Origin: Antitrichia curtipendula
Taxonomy: Eukaryota > Streptophyta > Bryopsida > Hypnales > Leucodontaceae
DNA: 64,000 bases
Assembly: GCA_951230915.1 (NCBI GenBank)
Contig: OX579636.1
Span: 39,429,567 to 39,493,566, forward strand
Direction of reading: 5' to 3'
The notes under the pieces are model-generated. The model did no database searches. It was not told where the DNA came from and saw only the letters and a list, made by a program, of their open reading frames with translations. This document shows, piece by piece, positions 24,747 to 38,292 of the stretch. Both the position numbers and the translations under genes were made by a program. The first letter of the stretch is position 1. Every line of letters starts with the position of its first letter.

Positions 24747-26690
24747 CCCTAAATGACCCGAGTAGGGTGTACTTTAAAAATGGGCCAAAATTGTCAAGAA
24801 TTTGAGCAATTTTTTTCTCATTTTTTCTTGAGATTGGATAGAATACAACTACAAGATCTTTCATTTTACATTGAGACTGAGCAATTCAAAACAATTTAGA
24901 TTATTTGATTGTATGATTTAGGAGATATTTAAATTTGAAGATTTTTGGGGGCTAATGGAAATGCAAGGCCAATTGGAACAAGTTGTAGGCTTGTCTTAGT
25001 CAAGCCTCTGCAAGATAAAGTAGACCCAACTCCGAGGCATCATTGAGTTATCAAGGTAAAAAGTCTCTATATATAGATTTTTTTTCAGGGTTATTGGAAG
25101 GAGCATATATTTGTGAGAATATTTTGAAATGATTTTTTTTGTGCTCAATGATAGATTAAAATGTTGAAAATGTACATGTAAAATTTCACAACATTTTGAG
25201 GATTTTTCAATTCATTGTAGAGCTTGCAATGCACGGTGGTCACTAAAATGAGAATAGTGTTTGTAAAAAGAAAAAAAAGAATGGGACACTTGTCTTCTCC
25301 TTGAACTCCTAGAATCTGACCTTTATGAGGTGGGCAAGAATCACATTGGTTGAATGACATTTAAGTCCATGCCTAAGGCAAACTCCAGAAAAAGAGCTGT
25401 AAATTACACTATACCACTTAACTTTGAAAAAAAATCCACAAGGCAAAGTTTTATTTGGAATTTGGTGAAACTATTGCCATTGGATTTATAATGTAGTCTA
25501 TTATTTCTTATATATTATTTCCACACAGGCCCAAAATAAAATCTCCCCCTCCCTATTCCTTGATATATTAAAATATTTCTTTCATATACACTCAAACAAA
25601 CAGAAAAGCAATCTATTGTAGCCAACCCATTTCCAACCACCCTCCCATTTCTAATCGATCAATTTTGCAATCAGCTTATGGTCAAAAAATAGAAAGGTCT
25701 ATATGACCATTATAGGTCAAAGAGAATTTTTACTAAAAAAAATTCATAGTAATTACATTTCGTATAATAAAATTCTAGAAAAATATGCAATCCTTCCAAA
25801 TTCTATTCATCAGTAAGATAACATGCTTTAAAATTGCACAATCTCTGAAACCACCCATTTCCTAAAATGTACTCTATGTGTACATGTTGCTTTTTCAAAG
25901 CCTTCAGCAATGTACAAACAATGTACATTTTAGGAGGTGGGTGATTTTAGAGCCCCATGCCATTTCAATTTCAAAATTTTATAACTAATTCCACAAAGCT
26001 CCAAAAAATATGAAATGACTTGGGGTAGATGCTAATTCCACTTGTGTTTCAAGGAGAATTTACTGAAATTATTTCAAGAAGCTTCACCTCCCCAAAATTC
26101 AGTTTCAGTTCATAAGTGAGCGATTTCTGGACCTATTACCTTACATGGGAAAAATTCATCACTTAAAAAACCTGCGCCCCAAATATGCGTAATTACTTGG
26201 GTCATCTGCCATATAAAACACCATCAATGTACATTTCAGTCCAAATTCCAATGTAGCCCACAGTAATTGCAGGAAAAAAAAACCTGACACCCATGTCAGG
26301 GAACGTTTTCCCAGGTATCAATAAATGCCAGGGCCTCTGTCGGATCTCGCAAATCGTACGGATTTGGTCTGTCTGTCCCAAACTCAGCTGACAGGGCGCC
26401 AGCTCAGATGTTAACACCCTTTAAAACCATGACATGGCAGACACCACCACCCGTCCCTATTCAAAATCCTGTCTGTTGCTTGGCCCCTGCCTGCTTCTCA
26501 CACGCCTCCCAACGACGTTTGTTGCAGCGCTGCAGACCTTTCACCATTGCTCACCATGTCCAAGCTCCCTCAATTTCTCTTCAGGCACGTCCCTTGCGGG
26601 ACTCATCTGCAGCTACTTCAGTGAATGAAATATTGCATCCGATGCATGAATTTTCAATTCCCTGTCTGCATGCGTGAGGTACATTGTCAG
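24747..26690. other. intergenic, upstream of the receptor kinase
   Basis: AT-rich to about 26180, then a higher-GC stretch (26270-26690) that probably belongs to the promoter of the downstream receptor-kinase gene. The two frames at 26408-26677 overlap each other and show no known motif. Confidence 0.35.
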
Positions 26691-26999
26691 TACGTATTTG
26701 TTGCTGTTGGCAATTGAGTTAGAGCGTTGTGGAGCTTCATGGAGTTCGCATTCGTTGTGTAGGTTTTGGTTGAAGGTTCGCAGCACTGAGGAGTAAGAGA
26801 GACAGAGTGAGAGAGAGAAATGTACCGGTGATTCCTGTTTTTGAGGAGATTTACTGTTTTGATCGATTTGTGAGGTTGTACGGTGATTTTGAGGAGTAGG
26901 TGGTGGTGCGGTTGACGTACTGCAGGTCGCAGGTGGAGAGGTGCGGTGATTGAAGCGCGAGGTGAAGGTGCTGGAGCATTGTTGCGTGAATAATTTTCA
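26691..26999 (+). promoter_or_regulatory. probable 5' UTR/promoter of receptor kinase
   Basis: GC-richer sequence ending at the receptor-kinase ATG, with a GA-rich tract at about 26796-26820 (gagagacagagtgagagaga). GA tracts are common in plant core promoters and 5' UTRs. No transcription start can be fixed from the sequence. Confidence 0.35.
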
Positions 27000-29900
27000 A
27001 TGTCTGTTGTGAGAGTCCCGATGACGAGGACCAGGAGAGGCACGGGAGCTGTGACGACGGCTGAGACCGTTTTGTGCATTTTGTACATGTTGTGCAATTT
27101 GTGTATTTCGCTGGTGGATGGAGCGACTGACCCGAGCGATGGTGCGTTACGGTTCATTAATTTCCTTCTCCCACCTCGCTCTAATTCTGTGTACGTTTTC
27201 TACTGGTTTGGTTTGGAAACGTTTATTGCTCGGCGGGTAGAGGTTTGGCTCATCAATGTGATGCTTGTCATGGGAGCTTTTGGAGTCTTCATTAGGAACG
27301 TATCAATGCTTTCTGTGATGCTTAAGCATCGTTTCAAAGTGATTTCGTTAGCATCGGTAGTCAGGAACGTAACGCCCTCGTAGCTGGAAATATCGCCATT
27401 GGTCGTAAAGGAGGAGTTGAGGGGAATTAACAGGTAAATAATGTTTAAACTGTAGCTCTATATTTTGTGAAGGAAGCATGTCTGAGGTGTAATGCTTAAT
27501 TGACGTATCGTATTGACCATGACTTTTGGAGGGGAGATAGTGTTTATTATTAGTCGCGCGGTCAATTAATTCTGCTCTCAAATGTGAACTTGCGGTGTAC
27601 AGATTTTATCTGCGTCACTTCAAGTATTTAATCCCATGTGCTCTCATTGGGAAATCACTCAAAAGAGCTTTCTTCGTAGCTGGAAATTTTTATTGGTCTT
27701 CCCTCGGGTTCAGGGGGAAGGAGCAGTGAAAATAATGCTGAAACAGCTCTTCTTGAGTGAGACTAGGAAAGGTGTATCAATTGACGTCTTCTATTGGCCA
27801 TGATATTTGGAAGTTAAGGGGATATCGTGTTGATGACAAGACGGTCCATCAGTTATGCTCTCAAATTTGAACCTAAGGTAGAGGGTATTGTTTGCTTCAC
27901 TGTATGCATTTCAAAAAAATATGCATTCATTGGGAGATAGATCAGTCAGTAGATCGCACTGGAGAGGTCACTTTGCGCGCTACAAGAGCCAAATTCTGGT
28001 GGGATAAAGTTTTCTCATTCAATATGCAATAGTTTCTTATGAAATCATTCACATTGGGAGGTTGTTAGCCTTTATTGAAGTGACAGTAGACAAGCACCCC
28101 ATTTCCATAAAAAATGAGTGAACATCCAGACATTTATTAAGTCAAGTCATGCTTACGATTACCTTTCTAGTTGAAGTACATTTGAGTGTATTGGAAGAGA
28201 TGAATCACTATTGGAAACAGGGGTCAGTCAAAAGGTAGACGGTATCAGACCCCTTAATGGTTTTAGTGTCCTCTCGTTACCTTCTAATGCAATTAATTTA
28301 ACACACCAGGTCTGGTCTTAATGATATGTAACCTTGGCTACTTACATTTTGATACTTTGAAGCTAATTTGGGACACGTACACTGATTTCAGGGTTAGTAG
28401 CAGTTCTGAGAGTCTGACATGTTGGTTCTTTGGTGTTTTTGAGTACAGTGTCTGCCTTGAATACCATGTTCACTGACTTTAACAGCGACGCAAGGCTCTT
28501 GAACTGGGTGCAAAGCGCGGGTGATCCCTGCCGTAACAATTGGACGGGTGTTACTTGTGAGGGCCCCTTTGTTACCTCAATGTGAGATTTTCCAAATACG
28601 ACTCCCACTATACTTTCAGCAATTTAATGCAATGTGTTCGTGATTTAGAGTACTTACTGTTGCCATTCTTTCATTTGGTTGCAGCAAGCTACCCAGTATG
28701 GGGTTGAATGGGAAAGTGCAGGGATGGGTTTTACAGAATTTGAGACACCTCTCTGTGATGTAAGCAACTGTAGTTATTGATTATTGCCAAGTTTAGTTTA
28801 CATTTTTGTTCATCTCGCTATGTGATTTTTTCCTGGAAGTACGTCCATATACATTGTTCAATTATTTGAAATTTGTGAAGCGGACGCAACAAGAATTTCT
28901 TGCCGGCCCTGCAGGGACCTCAGCCAGAACAACGTGAACAGCCAGATCCCTGACTTGTTCCCTCCCAAGTTAACTGACTTGTAAGATTCTTTTCAAATCC
29001 ATCAAAGAATTTATACGGCTCTAAAGTGGATTAGAATGATTAGTCAGCATTCTCAGCTGAATTGATTTGTCTCGCCGAATTTCAATGGTTGATACTTTTT
29101 TTTTCCAAGGATTAATGCACGAGTCGTTGGGAGTTCATTTTAAGAGGTCATGTTTTATACAATTTAACATTGACTAAAGATTGATAACTTTGTCAAATTA
29201 AAAGCTACTAGATAACATCAAGTTGACATGAATCTTATACTTATATGGAAAGATCTGACAGTGTGATATTGAATAATTATGGAAAATACTTCAAAACGAT
29301 GTTTCTAGCCAAATATTGCTCCTTCCATGTGTAGGTCAGTTCTCATCGGTGACGTAATCGTGCAGGAACTTGTCCAACAACCAGTTTACAGGCACTTTCC
29401 CCTACTTGCTCGTTAACATACCTACTTTGATAAGCATGTAAGTAATGCTGGCTCCGACTGTTGCACATGAAACGTGATCCAAGAAATTTTGAAACAGGAT
29501 ACATTTGGAGCTTGCACAGGTTGTAAATTGCTTCGGAGTTTGCTGTATAGGCCCTATGCTTATGAGAGTCGTTAAAACATCGAATTTACGTAATAGAACT
29601 GAATTATGGTTCTTGGCAGCAAATTGAACAACAACAAGCTTGATGGTACGCCTAACGGTCAGATTTTCAGCAAATTGGTCAACGTAACCACGCTGTAAGT
29701 TCTTCATGTGGTGGCCTCTCTTCCTCTTCTCTATCTGTGAGAAGATGGTTGCTGCACAGTAGTGACTTGATAGCAGGCAGAGAATGGGTGCACTTATATT
29801 AACTTATCAGTAACCAAAAGGAATTGCGCACTTTCGATGTGAAGTTGGAATCAAAGTGTCTCTAACATTTTTTTGGAGTGGTTCTTCTTTCTGCAGTGAT

Positions 29901-32900
29901 ATTTCCAACAACGGATTTACAGGACCGATTCCTGAAGCTATAGGTGAAATGACCAGCCTGCAATATTTGTAAGTCTCTCAGAGAAATTATATTTTCCTTT
30001 GGCAACAATGACGCTAACGTCACTCACTAATATCGAAGGAATGCTGCTTGCATAAAAGCACAAAGGTGCTGTTCTGCAAATCCAGTACTTGGCATAAACC
30101 TTGTTTATTAGATTTGTGGACTGAAGATGATGTTGCCATGGACCTAGGTACTTGCAAAACAATAAGTTGACTGGTCCAATCCCAGAGTCCCTGTCTAAGC
30201 TTCTACTTTTGGACACCTTGTGAGTTTTCTGACGCTTCTATGACTCTTTTCTTGCCTGTGCAAATGTTTCCAATATCTTCTTATGTTAATACACCGTTTG
30301 ATCTGATTTTTCTAAGTTTGATTCTGGTTGCATGAAACAGGGACGTGTCTAATAACATGCTGACAGGTTTCCTCCCACCTAATTTGAACCCACCAAATTT
30401 TAGGTACGTTTACTTTTGCTCTGCTCTATTACAAAGGATCACTAATCCCATATTTGATTGACGAATTTTTTAATGTGAAGTTAATAGGAATTAGATTCAG
30501 ATAATCCTAATGTTTGAGTTACTGTACAAGTGAATGTTAGTATTACCCCAAATGGTGCTAGCAGCATAATGTCAGTGGTGTTAGAGTCTGCGGCATGGAC
30601 TGTTGTATTGTAATGGAAAAGATTAAGTAACGTCAAGTCAACATTAACTCTATATTAGTTTAAACTTATCTCAATATTGATCTTATGTACGTTCTATCAG
30701 ATTAAATTTAAATATGCCATAAATATCTTTGTGAATCGGAAAGGGATCTTTTGAGATGCAATTCAGTGGAAAGTGCGTTCTGCTATTTGTGCAGTCACGG
30801 GGGCAATCAACTCAGCCAGCAAGCTCCTCCACCACCTCCATACACTCCACCTCCATATGCTCCACCTCCTCCACCTCCAAAGAGCCCAAAGCCAGTAACC
30901 CCACCAACAGTTACCTCATCTCCAGCTTCTTCATCTAAGTCATCAACTTTCTTATCAGGCTCCAGAATGGTTGCCTTAATCGTAGTAGTCATTCTGGTGC
31001 TTGCTGCCGCTGGTATAGCGGTGTGGTTCTTTGTTATCCGGAGCAGACCTGAGCATCTGAAGGCATCGGACATCGAGGCTAATAATCACAGCAGCCGGCG
31101 AACTTGGTTTTTGCCTCTTATTCCACCTGGGAAAGGTCAGTGCACGTTATTTCTGAGTCAAATCACAAATCACAGGTATTTCAGAACTAGAACAATTCGA
31201 GGATCGATAACTTTAATTGGTTGCATGCATTCAAATTGGGAATAAAAAAAAGGGTGACATTTTGTACCATTGCTGACAGGATCACTCTATTGAGAGAGCA
31301 AATTCAATCTAGGAATCCTGTGTAAGAATGCCTGGTGACCTGGAATCTGAGCTGAGGTTTATTGTCAATTCTCTAAACTCGTTTGATGACTTCCAGGATC
31401 ACACCGTCCCTCTCCGGGTATGAAATAATGAAATAGTAACCCAATGAATGGAAGTTGATTTAGAAATCTGACTTTGTTTTTGTCTGGGTTCATACAGAGA
31501 AGACAAGAAAAATGAAGGTATTTGAACCAGGTGAGGATGTTTGCTGCCAGCCTTTAAGATCTATTAAATGAAAGTGATAAGTCCATCAGGCGTGTGAGAA
31601 CTCTGCTAACACTTTATGAGCTCTGGTATAGTTTTTGTAAAAAGTCTCAGGGGTCATTATTAGAATAATTTGCAGATATAGTCTCTGAGTTCCATTGAAT
31701 TTCCGAAGTAGTTGACCATGAAAAAGTTAAAACTTATTAGCTGGGAGTTCACATGGGATTTTCGGTGACGTAGAAAGCTGTCATCATGCAAAACCAAAGC
31801 TCTTTAGGAATTGTGTTATAGGGAATACAGGGAAATAGGACTAGGGCCCCAAACGATTTTTTTTAATGTCATATCTAAGTATTGTTCTAAATTTAGTTCT
31901 GTTGCGAGTTGGCCTTTTAGATACATTTGAGAAGGGAATGGAAGAAAGAAAAATCAAGGCCTCACCTCCAGTGAAGACACTCAAAGTTCCCCCAGCATTT
32001 AATCGCGAAGAAACCATTACTGAGAATGCTGTATTAGGGAAGGTGAATAGGACCAGTATTTCAGCGACAGCCTTCTCCGTGGCAGATCTTCAGGAGGCTT
32101 CCAACAGTTTCTCGCAAGGCAACTTACTCGGCGAAGGCTCCCTTGGTTGTGTGTACCGCGCTGAATTTCCCAATGGCCAGGTATTTGCTGTCAAGAAACT
32201 TGACACCAATGCGTCGATGGTGCAGAATGAGGATGATTTCTTAGGCGTGGTGGACAGCCTGGCGAAGCTGCAACATGCCAACTCAGCTGAGTTGGTGGGC
32301 TACTGTGTCGAGCATGGGCAGCGGCTTCTAGTGTACGAGTACATCGGTCGAGGGACACTCCATGAGCTGCTGCATGGAGGTTCAGTAGAGAACTCCAAGA
32401 GACTGACGTGGAATACGCGCGTGAAGATCACATTGGGTGCAGCTCGCGCTCTTGAGTACGTGAATATCTGTCTTGATGATATCAATTTCCGGTTACGTTC
32501 TCTCATCACATGAGTAAGGCCTGTTAGATGTCCTAACTTATTAGGTGTCCATCGTCTCATGTCTGCATGTGTCTTTCAGGTGCTGGACATAGTAAATGAG
32601 TTCTTCAAATATTCCCAAATACTTCGGAATACTCGATCTAAGAATATGCTTATCTCATAGACCACGGTCTGTTAGACGTTGTGTTGAACATACTAGATGT
32701 TGTGTTATCTGTGTGCGAAGACAACATCCCCTTCTCCAATTAGAGCAGGCCTTTCAAATCTTGTGTTTTGAGCAGTAGGTTGGCTGTGATCAGCAAGGTG
32801 ATCAGCATACGTACATCCCTGAGAAGTGGACCTATTCAAACTTTAGGTTGGGTAAATGTGGGCTTGCAGGTATTTGCACGAAGTATGTTCATCACCAGTC

Positions 32901-34676
32901 GTGCATCGCAACTTCAAGTCTGCCAACATTCTATTAGACGATGACCTCAATCCACATGTCTCGGATTGTGGTTTGGCAGCTCTTGCTCCATCTAGTGCCG
33001 AAAGTCAGGTACATATCCCTCTTTTAACATCATTGTGAAACAGAGGATGCGAATTTTTGGAATTTAATATGGTGGCAAGATGGACAGATGGACTGGAGTG
33101 CTAGAAATAAATTTCAGCAAGGCCAGCGACTCCTGTTTCGTTGATATAAGACGTGGTTTTAAATTCTGCAAGAACCGGCTTATTAAAGTTTTATGACGTA
33201 GTATGTGTTTTGAAATATTGGCAGCTTTCTGCGCAAATGCTGAGTGCCGTTGGGTACAGCTCCCCTGAATACTCTATGTCCGGAACTTTCACGACTAAAA
33301 GTGACGTTTATAGCTTCGGTGTTGTGATGCTCGAGCTCTTAACTGGGCGTAAGCCTGTTGACAGGTAACCTCATCCTTTTCTGGTATTTGGAGATATTGT
33401 TTATCATTTCACCAGATGTCAAATTTCTACTTCACTGGAGATGATGGGCAATCTACCCTCTGTGATTGCACATTCTGCAATTTATTGCATATTCCTACAG
33501 TATCCTGTCATGTTGTGTACACACCTGGCTGGACAACTTCCGCATTTCAAGTTGTGAACGCATGCAACAGGAACCCATTTGTACGTGCCCCCGAGGCAGT
33601 GCGATTATAGAGAGTTGAGTGTCCCATTGATGAATGCATCAGAAGTGCCGCACCAGTAAAAACATCAACACGTTTAAAACTAAGCAGATTTTTGTCATGA
33701 GTGTAGTTTGAAAAAGCATCAACATGTTTCGTTTGAGTTTCTGTTTTGTTATGTCCCTGGTTTTGTTCTGAGTTTTCCAAATGTAATGAACTCGCAGCTC
33801 GAGGCCAAGGTCAGAACAATCACTGGTGCGCTGGGCAACGCCTCAGCTACATGACATTGACGCATTGGCAAGAATGGTGGATCCAGCACTAGAGGGTGTA
33901 TACCCTGTCAAGTCCCTCTCTCGATTCGCCGACATCGTTGCTTTGTGTGTACAGGTGAGATTGTCTACCACCTGCTTCTTGCTGACTGGCAGCTCTGCTA
34001 CAGGTGACTCTGCTTCTTGTGGTGCAGCTGCTAGGCTGCAAAGCCACAGGAAGCTCTGTAGCCTATTTCATAGTGACGCTGTACTGTAAGATGAGCGTAG
34101 GGATCAGTTTTCGATCAGCAACATATATTGCACATAAGAACCTACTCAAACTTTCGTACTGTCTTCATTCTAGATGCAGCCTGTGTTGATGCCTCCTCTG
34201 CTCTAATCTGGAACGAACAAATACCGCTACGTGACTTGCTCATGTGAATTTCATCCGAGGCTCATAGTGTGATATCAGATACTCAGACACAATAGCCATT
34301 GAAACACTTAATAGCTAAGAAAATGTTTTCGGTGAACCTCGGATCATAACAGATGTCAGCATTGATGTCTTCAATCTTCGTCTTGCATTTGAGGTCTATA
34401 AAACCAAGCTGGAATAGAATTTTTTTAGTGCAGTATCTTGTCCTCTGGGAATAGAAAAGGTGCAGCGCTTGAATGGCTAAAGAATGTTATGTCACTTCTA
34501 ATACATGCCTTCCTCGTGGTTTTCGTTTGCAGCCCGAACCAGAATTCCGGCCTCCAATGTCTGAAGTGGTACAGTCGCTGGTGCGTCTTATGCAGCGGGC
34601 CACCTTGAGTAAACGCCGAAACGAGTCCGAATCTGGCGCTTCTCAGGCCGACATGCCAGATCCTTACGACTACTGA
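27000..34676 (+). CDS. STRUBBELIG-receptor-family LRR receptor-like kinase
   Basis: Sixteen exons: 27000-27141, 28449-28581, 28685-28759, 28915-28980, 29367-29437, 29620-29694, 29897-29968, 30148-30219, 30341-30403, 30795-31135, 31498-31530, 31921-32455, 32870-33008, 33225-33364, 33798-33954 and 34533-34676. About 752 residues are expected. In order: signal peptide, the SRF-type cap [12 protein letters not shown]...DPC..NWTGVTC, about six LRRs, a proline-rich stretch (about 267-295), one membrane helix (about 315-338), then a kinase-like domain from about 450 ([19 protein letters not shown]) to the end. The catalytic loop reads HRN instead of HRD and the metal site DCG instead of DFG, as known for this atypical, probably catalytically inactive family. 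SRF proteins act at the plasma membrane in cell and organ shaping. Exon 5 is 71 nt and breaks the frame (see findings), so this copy is either damaged or miscalled by one base. A start seven codons downstream (27021) is also possible. Confidence 0.9.
27378..27880 (+). repeat. tandem duplication inside kinase intron 1
   Basis: Two diverged direct copies, about 27378-27590 and 27673-27880. Both begin tcgtagctggaaat and both end near ctctcaaatNtgaac. Shared inner blocks include aattgacgt and gaccatga/ggccatga. The unit is about 290 bp including spacer. Confidence 0.6.
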
Positions 34677-35781
34677 GTAGAGTGTATCGATCTCCACGAT
34701 GGGGCGCACTGGCAATCTGCGTCCATCGATGTGGCATAATTAATAGAACTACCTCACCAAACTCGTCCTTCTAGCTGGTCTTCGGGCAACAGTTATTCCT
34801 CTTACTGAGAAGCACAAAGTCTTGTCGACCGGCCTTTCCAGTTACAAGTTTCAAGAGCCTTCTGCGCGTTCTCTTCACAATTGGTGAACAAAGCCAGAGA
34901 ATTGTGCTCATCACGTCACAGAAGAGGTGCAAATTCCAGCTTCTTCAATTTCTACCTCTCCTTCCAACCCCAAGCAATATGAGAAAATGATGGTCAGGGC
35001 TATATGTGATGCTGATTGCATCGCAGAGCTGTTGCAGAGATTGTAGCTTCTACCTGCAGAGCGATAGCGTGTGGATGCCCACATCATGATGCGGAGAATT
35101 GATCACTTCGGAAGTAACACCGGTGATCAGCGGAATCAAACACATCCTCAAGGAGTTACTGCACTATGTACAATGGTGGAGAATTTTGTTATTTTTTAAA
35201 GAGGATGTAAAAGGAAATGTTGATAGAGTAAATAGAGATCGGCGGTGTTAATGTTAGCAATACCAATTCTTTTCTGGGGCATGTTACCACTAGCGGGTTT
35301 CAATTTTGGAATAGGATACCGACTTGTAGGTTTGATACAAGTACCAATATGGATTGTAAAAATGGCTACTGCAACAATTCGTCTAGTAGATCTCCTTTCT
35401 CATAGATTGATACTTGTCTCTTCTCTTGTCCTTTTACACCTCTCAGAGTAAGTAAGAATTTGAACTTGTGAGTTTGCAAGGGATCTTTAAGCTCTTCCTT
35501 CATGTATATGGATGTAATTACCATCGTAGACTAAGGTATCAATGAGATGCAAATACAAATTAAAGGAATGCAAGGGACTTGAAAGCAGAAACATATTGAT
35601 TATTAGTGATTCGAACCAGGTCAGGCTAACAAGCATAGACTTCTCTTAGCATTTTGCAGCATCTACCCACCTGAGAAAATTTCAGAGATATTCATAGGTG
35701 AAGTAAATGAAATAAACATTAATTTTATCACATTTCTGGTTATTAGATTCAATTGGTGATTTTAATCTTGAATAGATGTAT
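34677..35781. other. kinase 3' flank
   Basis: Probable 3' UTR and flank to about 35200. A 67-codon hydrophobic frame beginning with ATG at 35251 has no recognised family and is probably chance. Confidence 0.35.
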
Positions 35782-35785
35782 TTAA

Positions 35786-36711
35786 CCCCTCAAGGACCAA
35801 AGTGTGTTTTTTGGCAACATAGCAATTTTTGGCAGCTCAGTATGAATGGAAATTTTATTTTTTTTCTTGAAATTTAAACACAACATTTTCCCGAGGAGTA
35901 GCTTTAAGACCCAACAATTTTTATAACTTTAAACTACATTTTCAAAAAGTTATTGTATGATATGTAGTTTTCATTGCTCGGTGGGCAACTCGGGCAGCAA
36001 AAAAAACTTCTTTAAAAATCACTTTTTTGAAAAATAAAAATTTGAAATTGGTTTTGTGGATTTCTGTATACATGGAAAACTTTGAATCATTCCATTTTGA
36101 TTAATGAGATGAAAGTTATGAGGAGTTTTAGTTGTAGATAGTTTACAGGTAGTTATGAAATCTTTACTCTAAAATAAACTTTGAAGCCCTTTATTTAATT
36201 TAATTTTCAATATTTTTGAAAAAAAATAAAAACATTAGGTGTACATTGTTTATTACAACATTACAACCATTGGGATTGACAATTTTCAATCCCATAAATA
36301 AATGGTTAACAATTTAGTATGTTGAATCATTTTCTACTTTTTTCTACTTACTATTATTTTCTTACATAATTCCAAATGATCTAAGAATTTGCAAGCATGT
36401 AGCCAACTTGCCTCGAAGAATGAGCCCAAAGAGTCTAAACCATTTTAGAATTTTTTGTCATAATGATATGATATTGTGAAGTGCAACTGCCCGGTTTTTC
36501 GCAAGAGCAAAAAAAAGATCTTTGTCACTTCCAATGCTAATATCTTGCAATCTACACGGTGAAATTTTTCCACATCTTCTCAAAACACTGTACTACAAGA
36601 TCCTACGTTTACATGTGTCCTCCACAAAAAGATTCTAAAATTTGGTACTTGTATTAGAAATGGCAGTTTTGGAGCAATTTTGGTAAAAACATAATCAAAA
36701 ACCTTGAGGAG
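35786..36711 (-). mobile_element. TTAA element, family A copy 3 (926 bp)
   Basis: Flanked by TTAA at 35782-35785 and 36712-36715. It is inverted relative to the other family A copies: the left end CCCCTCAAGGACCAAAG is the complement of their right end. It shares its right TTAA with the neighbouring family B element, so it inserted at that element's terminal TTAA. Confidence 0.83.
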
Positions 36712-36715
36712 TTAA

Positions 36716-38292
36716 TCCATAAATGTCCAAGGCACCAAATCTTGGTGTCGATAATACTTTGAAGTTAAATAAACCCTTAGTAGTTTATATTTTTGAAGTC
36801 TAATTTTAGCATAAGAAATCTGATTTTGAAAATGAATGACTGTGATTTTTCTATTCAAGATTTTGCGTATGCGAGTATATTGCAAATCTTGATTTTTTGA
36901 GGGCTTACAAGAAAATGAGCCTCAAATTTACTAGATCTTGGAGAAATAATTACATTAGAAATTCATTAAGAAAAATTATATAGTAGATTTTGAACAGCTG
37001 TAAATTAATTGGGGTTGTGCACAGTATGTCCTTTAACCTCTCACCGCCGAAGTCCCATTTGGGTTCAAAAACAGTAGTGCTTTTGAAGTGATGTAGATCT
37101 CAATGTCACTAAGTTATAGAGATCTTAACCGTACAATCTTGTAGTGAACATGTTGTAGATAATGTGGATCAAATTTGGAGTCATTTGACCGCATGGATTG
37201 CAATATTATAATGTTTTAGTGTTGAAAAAAGATGCTGAAATTTTCCTTCTAACACACTTGGAGGTGAAATTCGATTCCTAAACCTACTCAAATGAAAAAA
37301 CTTCAAACTATAAAGTGATTCAAAACCAACATAAAAACACACTGGTGAAAAAAAACATCATTCAATTGACTCAATATGTTAGCAAAATGACTTGCAAATG
37401 TCAAAAAAAAGGCAAGAAAAGTTGCAAAAAACACATATGAGGCTGAACCTCCTTCTACTAAAATGCTTCTCAGTCACTCATAACTTCTTGGATTGATATG
37501 AAATTTTAGCTACACAAACTAGACTAGTATGCGCAACTTTCTCAAAAATATTTATTGGAAACGGAAACTGTATGAAGAAGATACAAGCCTCCGAAGTTCA
37601 TTGTAGTCCAAGAATGGCGGGATTTTGAACTTCGAATTGCTCCCAAGCATTCAAAACAACTTGGATTGACATGAAAACTTTACCACAATATCTAGACTTC
37701 AAGTGAAACTTAATCCAACAAATTTTATTGAAAGCAAACATTGGATGAAGGAGATACAAGCCCTGAAGTTGCAGCCTTCAAATGCAGTTTGGTGAATTCA
37801 AATTGAACCTGTGAACTTGGATTGGCTTCCAAGAAATCAATACAACTTGGATCAATCTGAAAATTTTACCACACAAACTAGAAAAGAGAACGCAACTTTA
37901 ACAACAAATTTTATTGAATTCGGACATCAGATGCAAAAGTTACAGCACTTTGAATTTTCTTTGAGGACACTTTTCGTCCCCTGCGGCGATGAGGGGTTAA
38001 GCTCATATTTTTTGGGTGACCATTTTTTTAGGTTTGACATGTGAAAAGAGGATTGAAAGACTTCAAATCACTTTCAAGGTTTTAACACTCTCATGATCAA
38101 ACATTATAATCTTTCAATTTATAAGTGATATTGTTTGTTTTTATTTTTCCATGTGACCTCTAGCATGTCTTGTTTGAATTTTTATGCCGGTTACAATTTT
38201 TAAAAATTGATAAAACTTATCAAAATATTGACTTTTTATTCAATTTAAAGCAAATTTGAAGGAGCTCAAAAAAGGCCTTAGGCATTTAGGGG
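36716..38292 (-). mobile_element. TTAA element, family B copy 3, interrupted
   Basis: Flanked by TTAA at 36712-36715 and 38293-38296, with right end GCCTTAGGCATTTAGGGG. It is inverted relative to B1 and B2 and is split by a 960-bp family C element. Outside the insertion its landmarks match B1 in reverse complement (for example ccaaatcttggtgtcgataa and agcctcaaattta). Confidence 0.8.
37037..37996. mobile_element. TTAA element, family C (960 bp)
   Basis: Flanked by TTAA at 37033-37036 and 37997-38000. The ends are CCTCTCACCGCCG and, in reverse complement, CCCCTCATCGCCGC. The uninterrupted family B copy B1 shows one TTAA at this place (about 12755), proving a 4-bp duplication. Internally, related sub-repeats recur (cttggattgacatgaaa-type segments near 37490, 37665 and 37815). 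No coding frame. Confidence 0.78.

Noticed and set aside
35251..35451. Hydrophobic 67-codon frame downstream of the receptor kinase
   Set aside because: It looks membrane-like, but there is no family resemblance and no gene context; its composition follows from T-rich codons.
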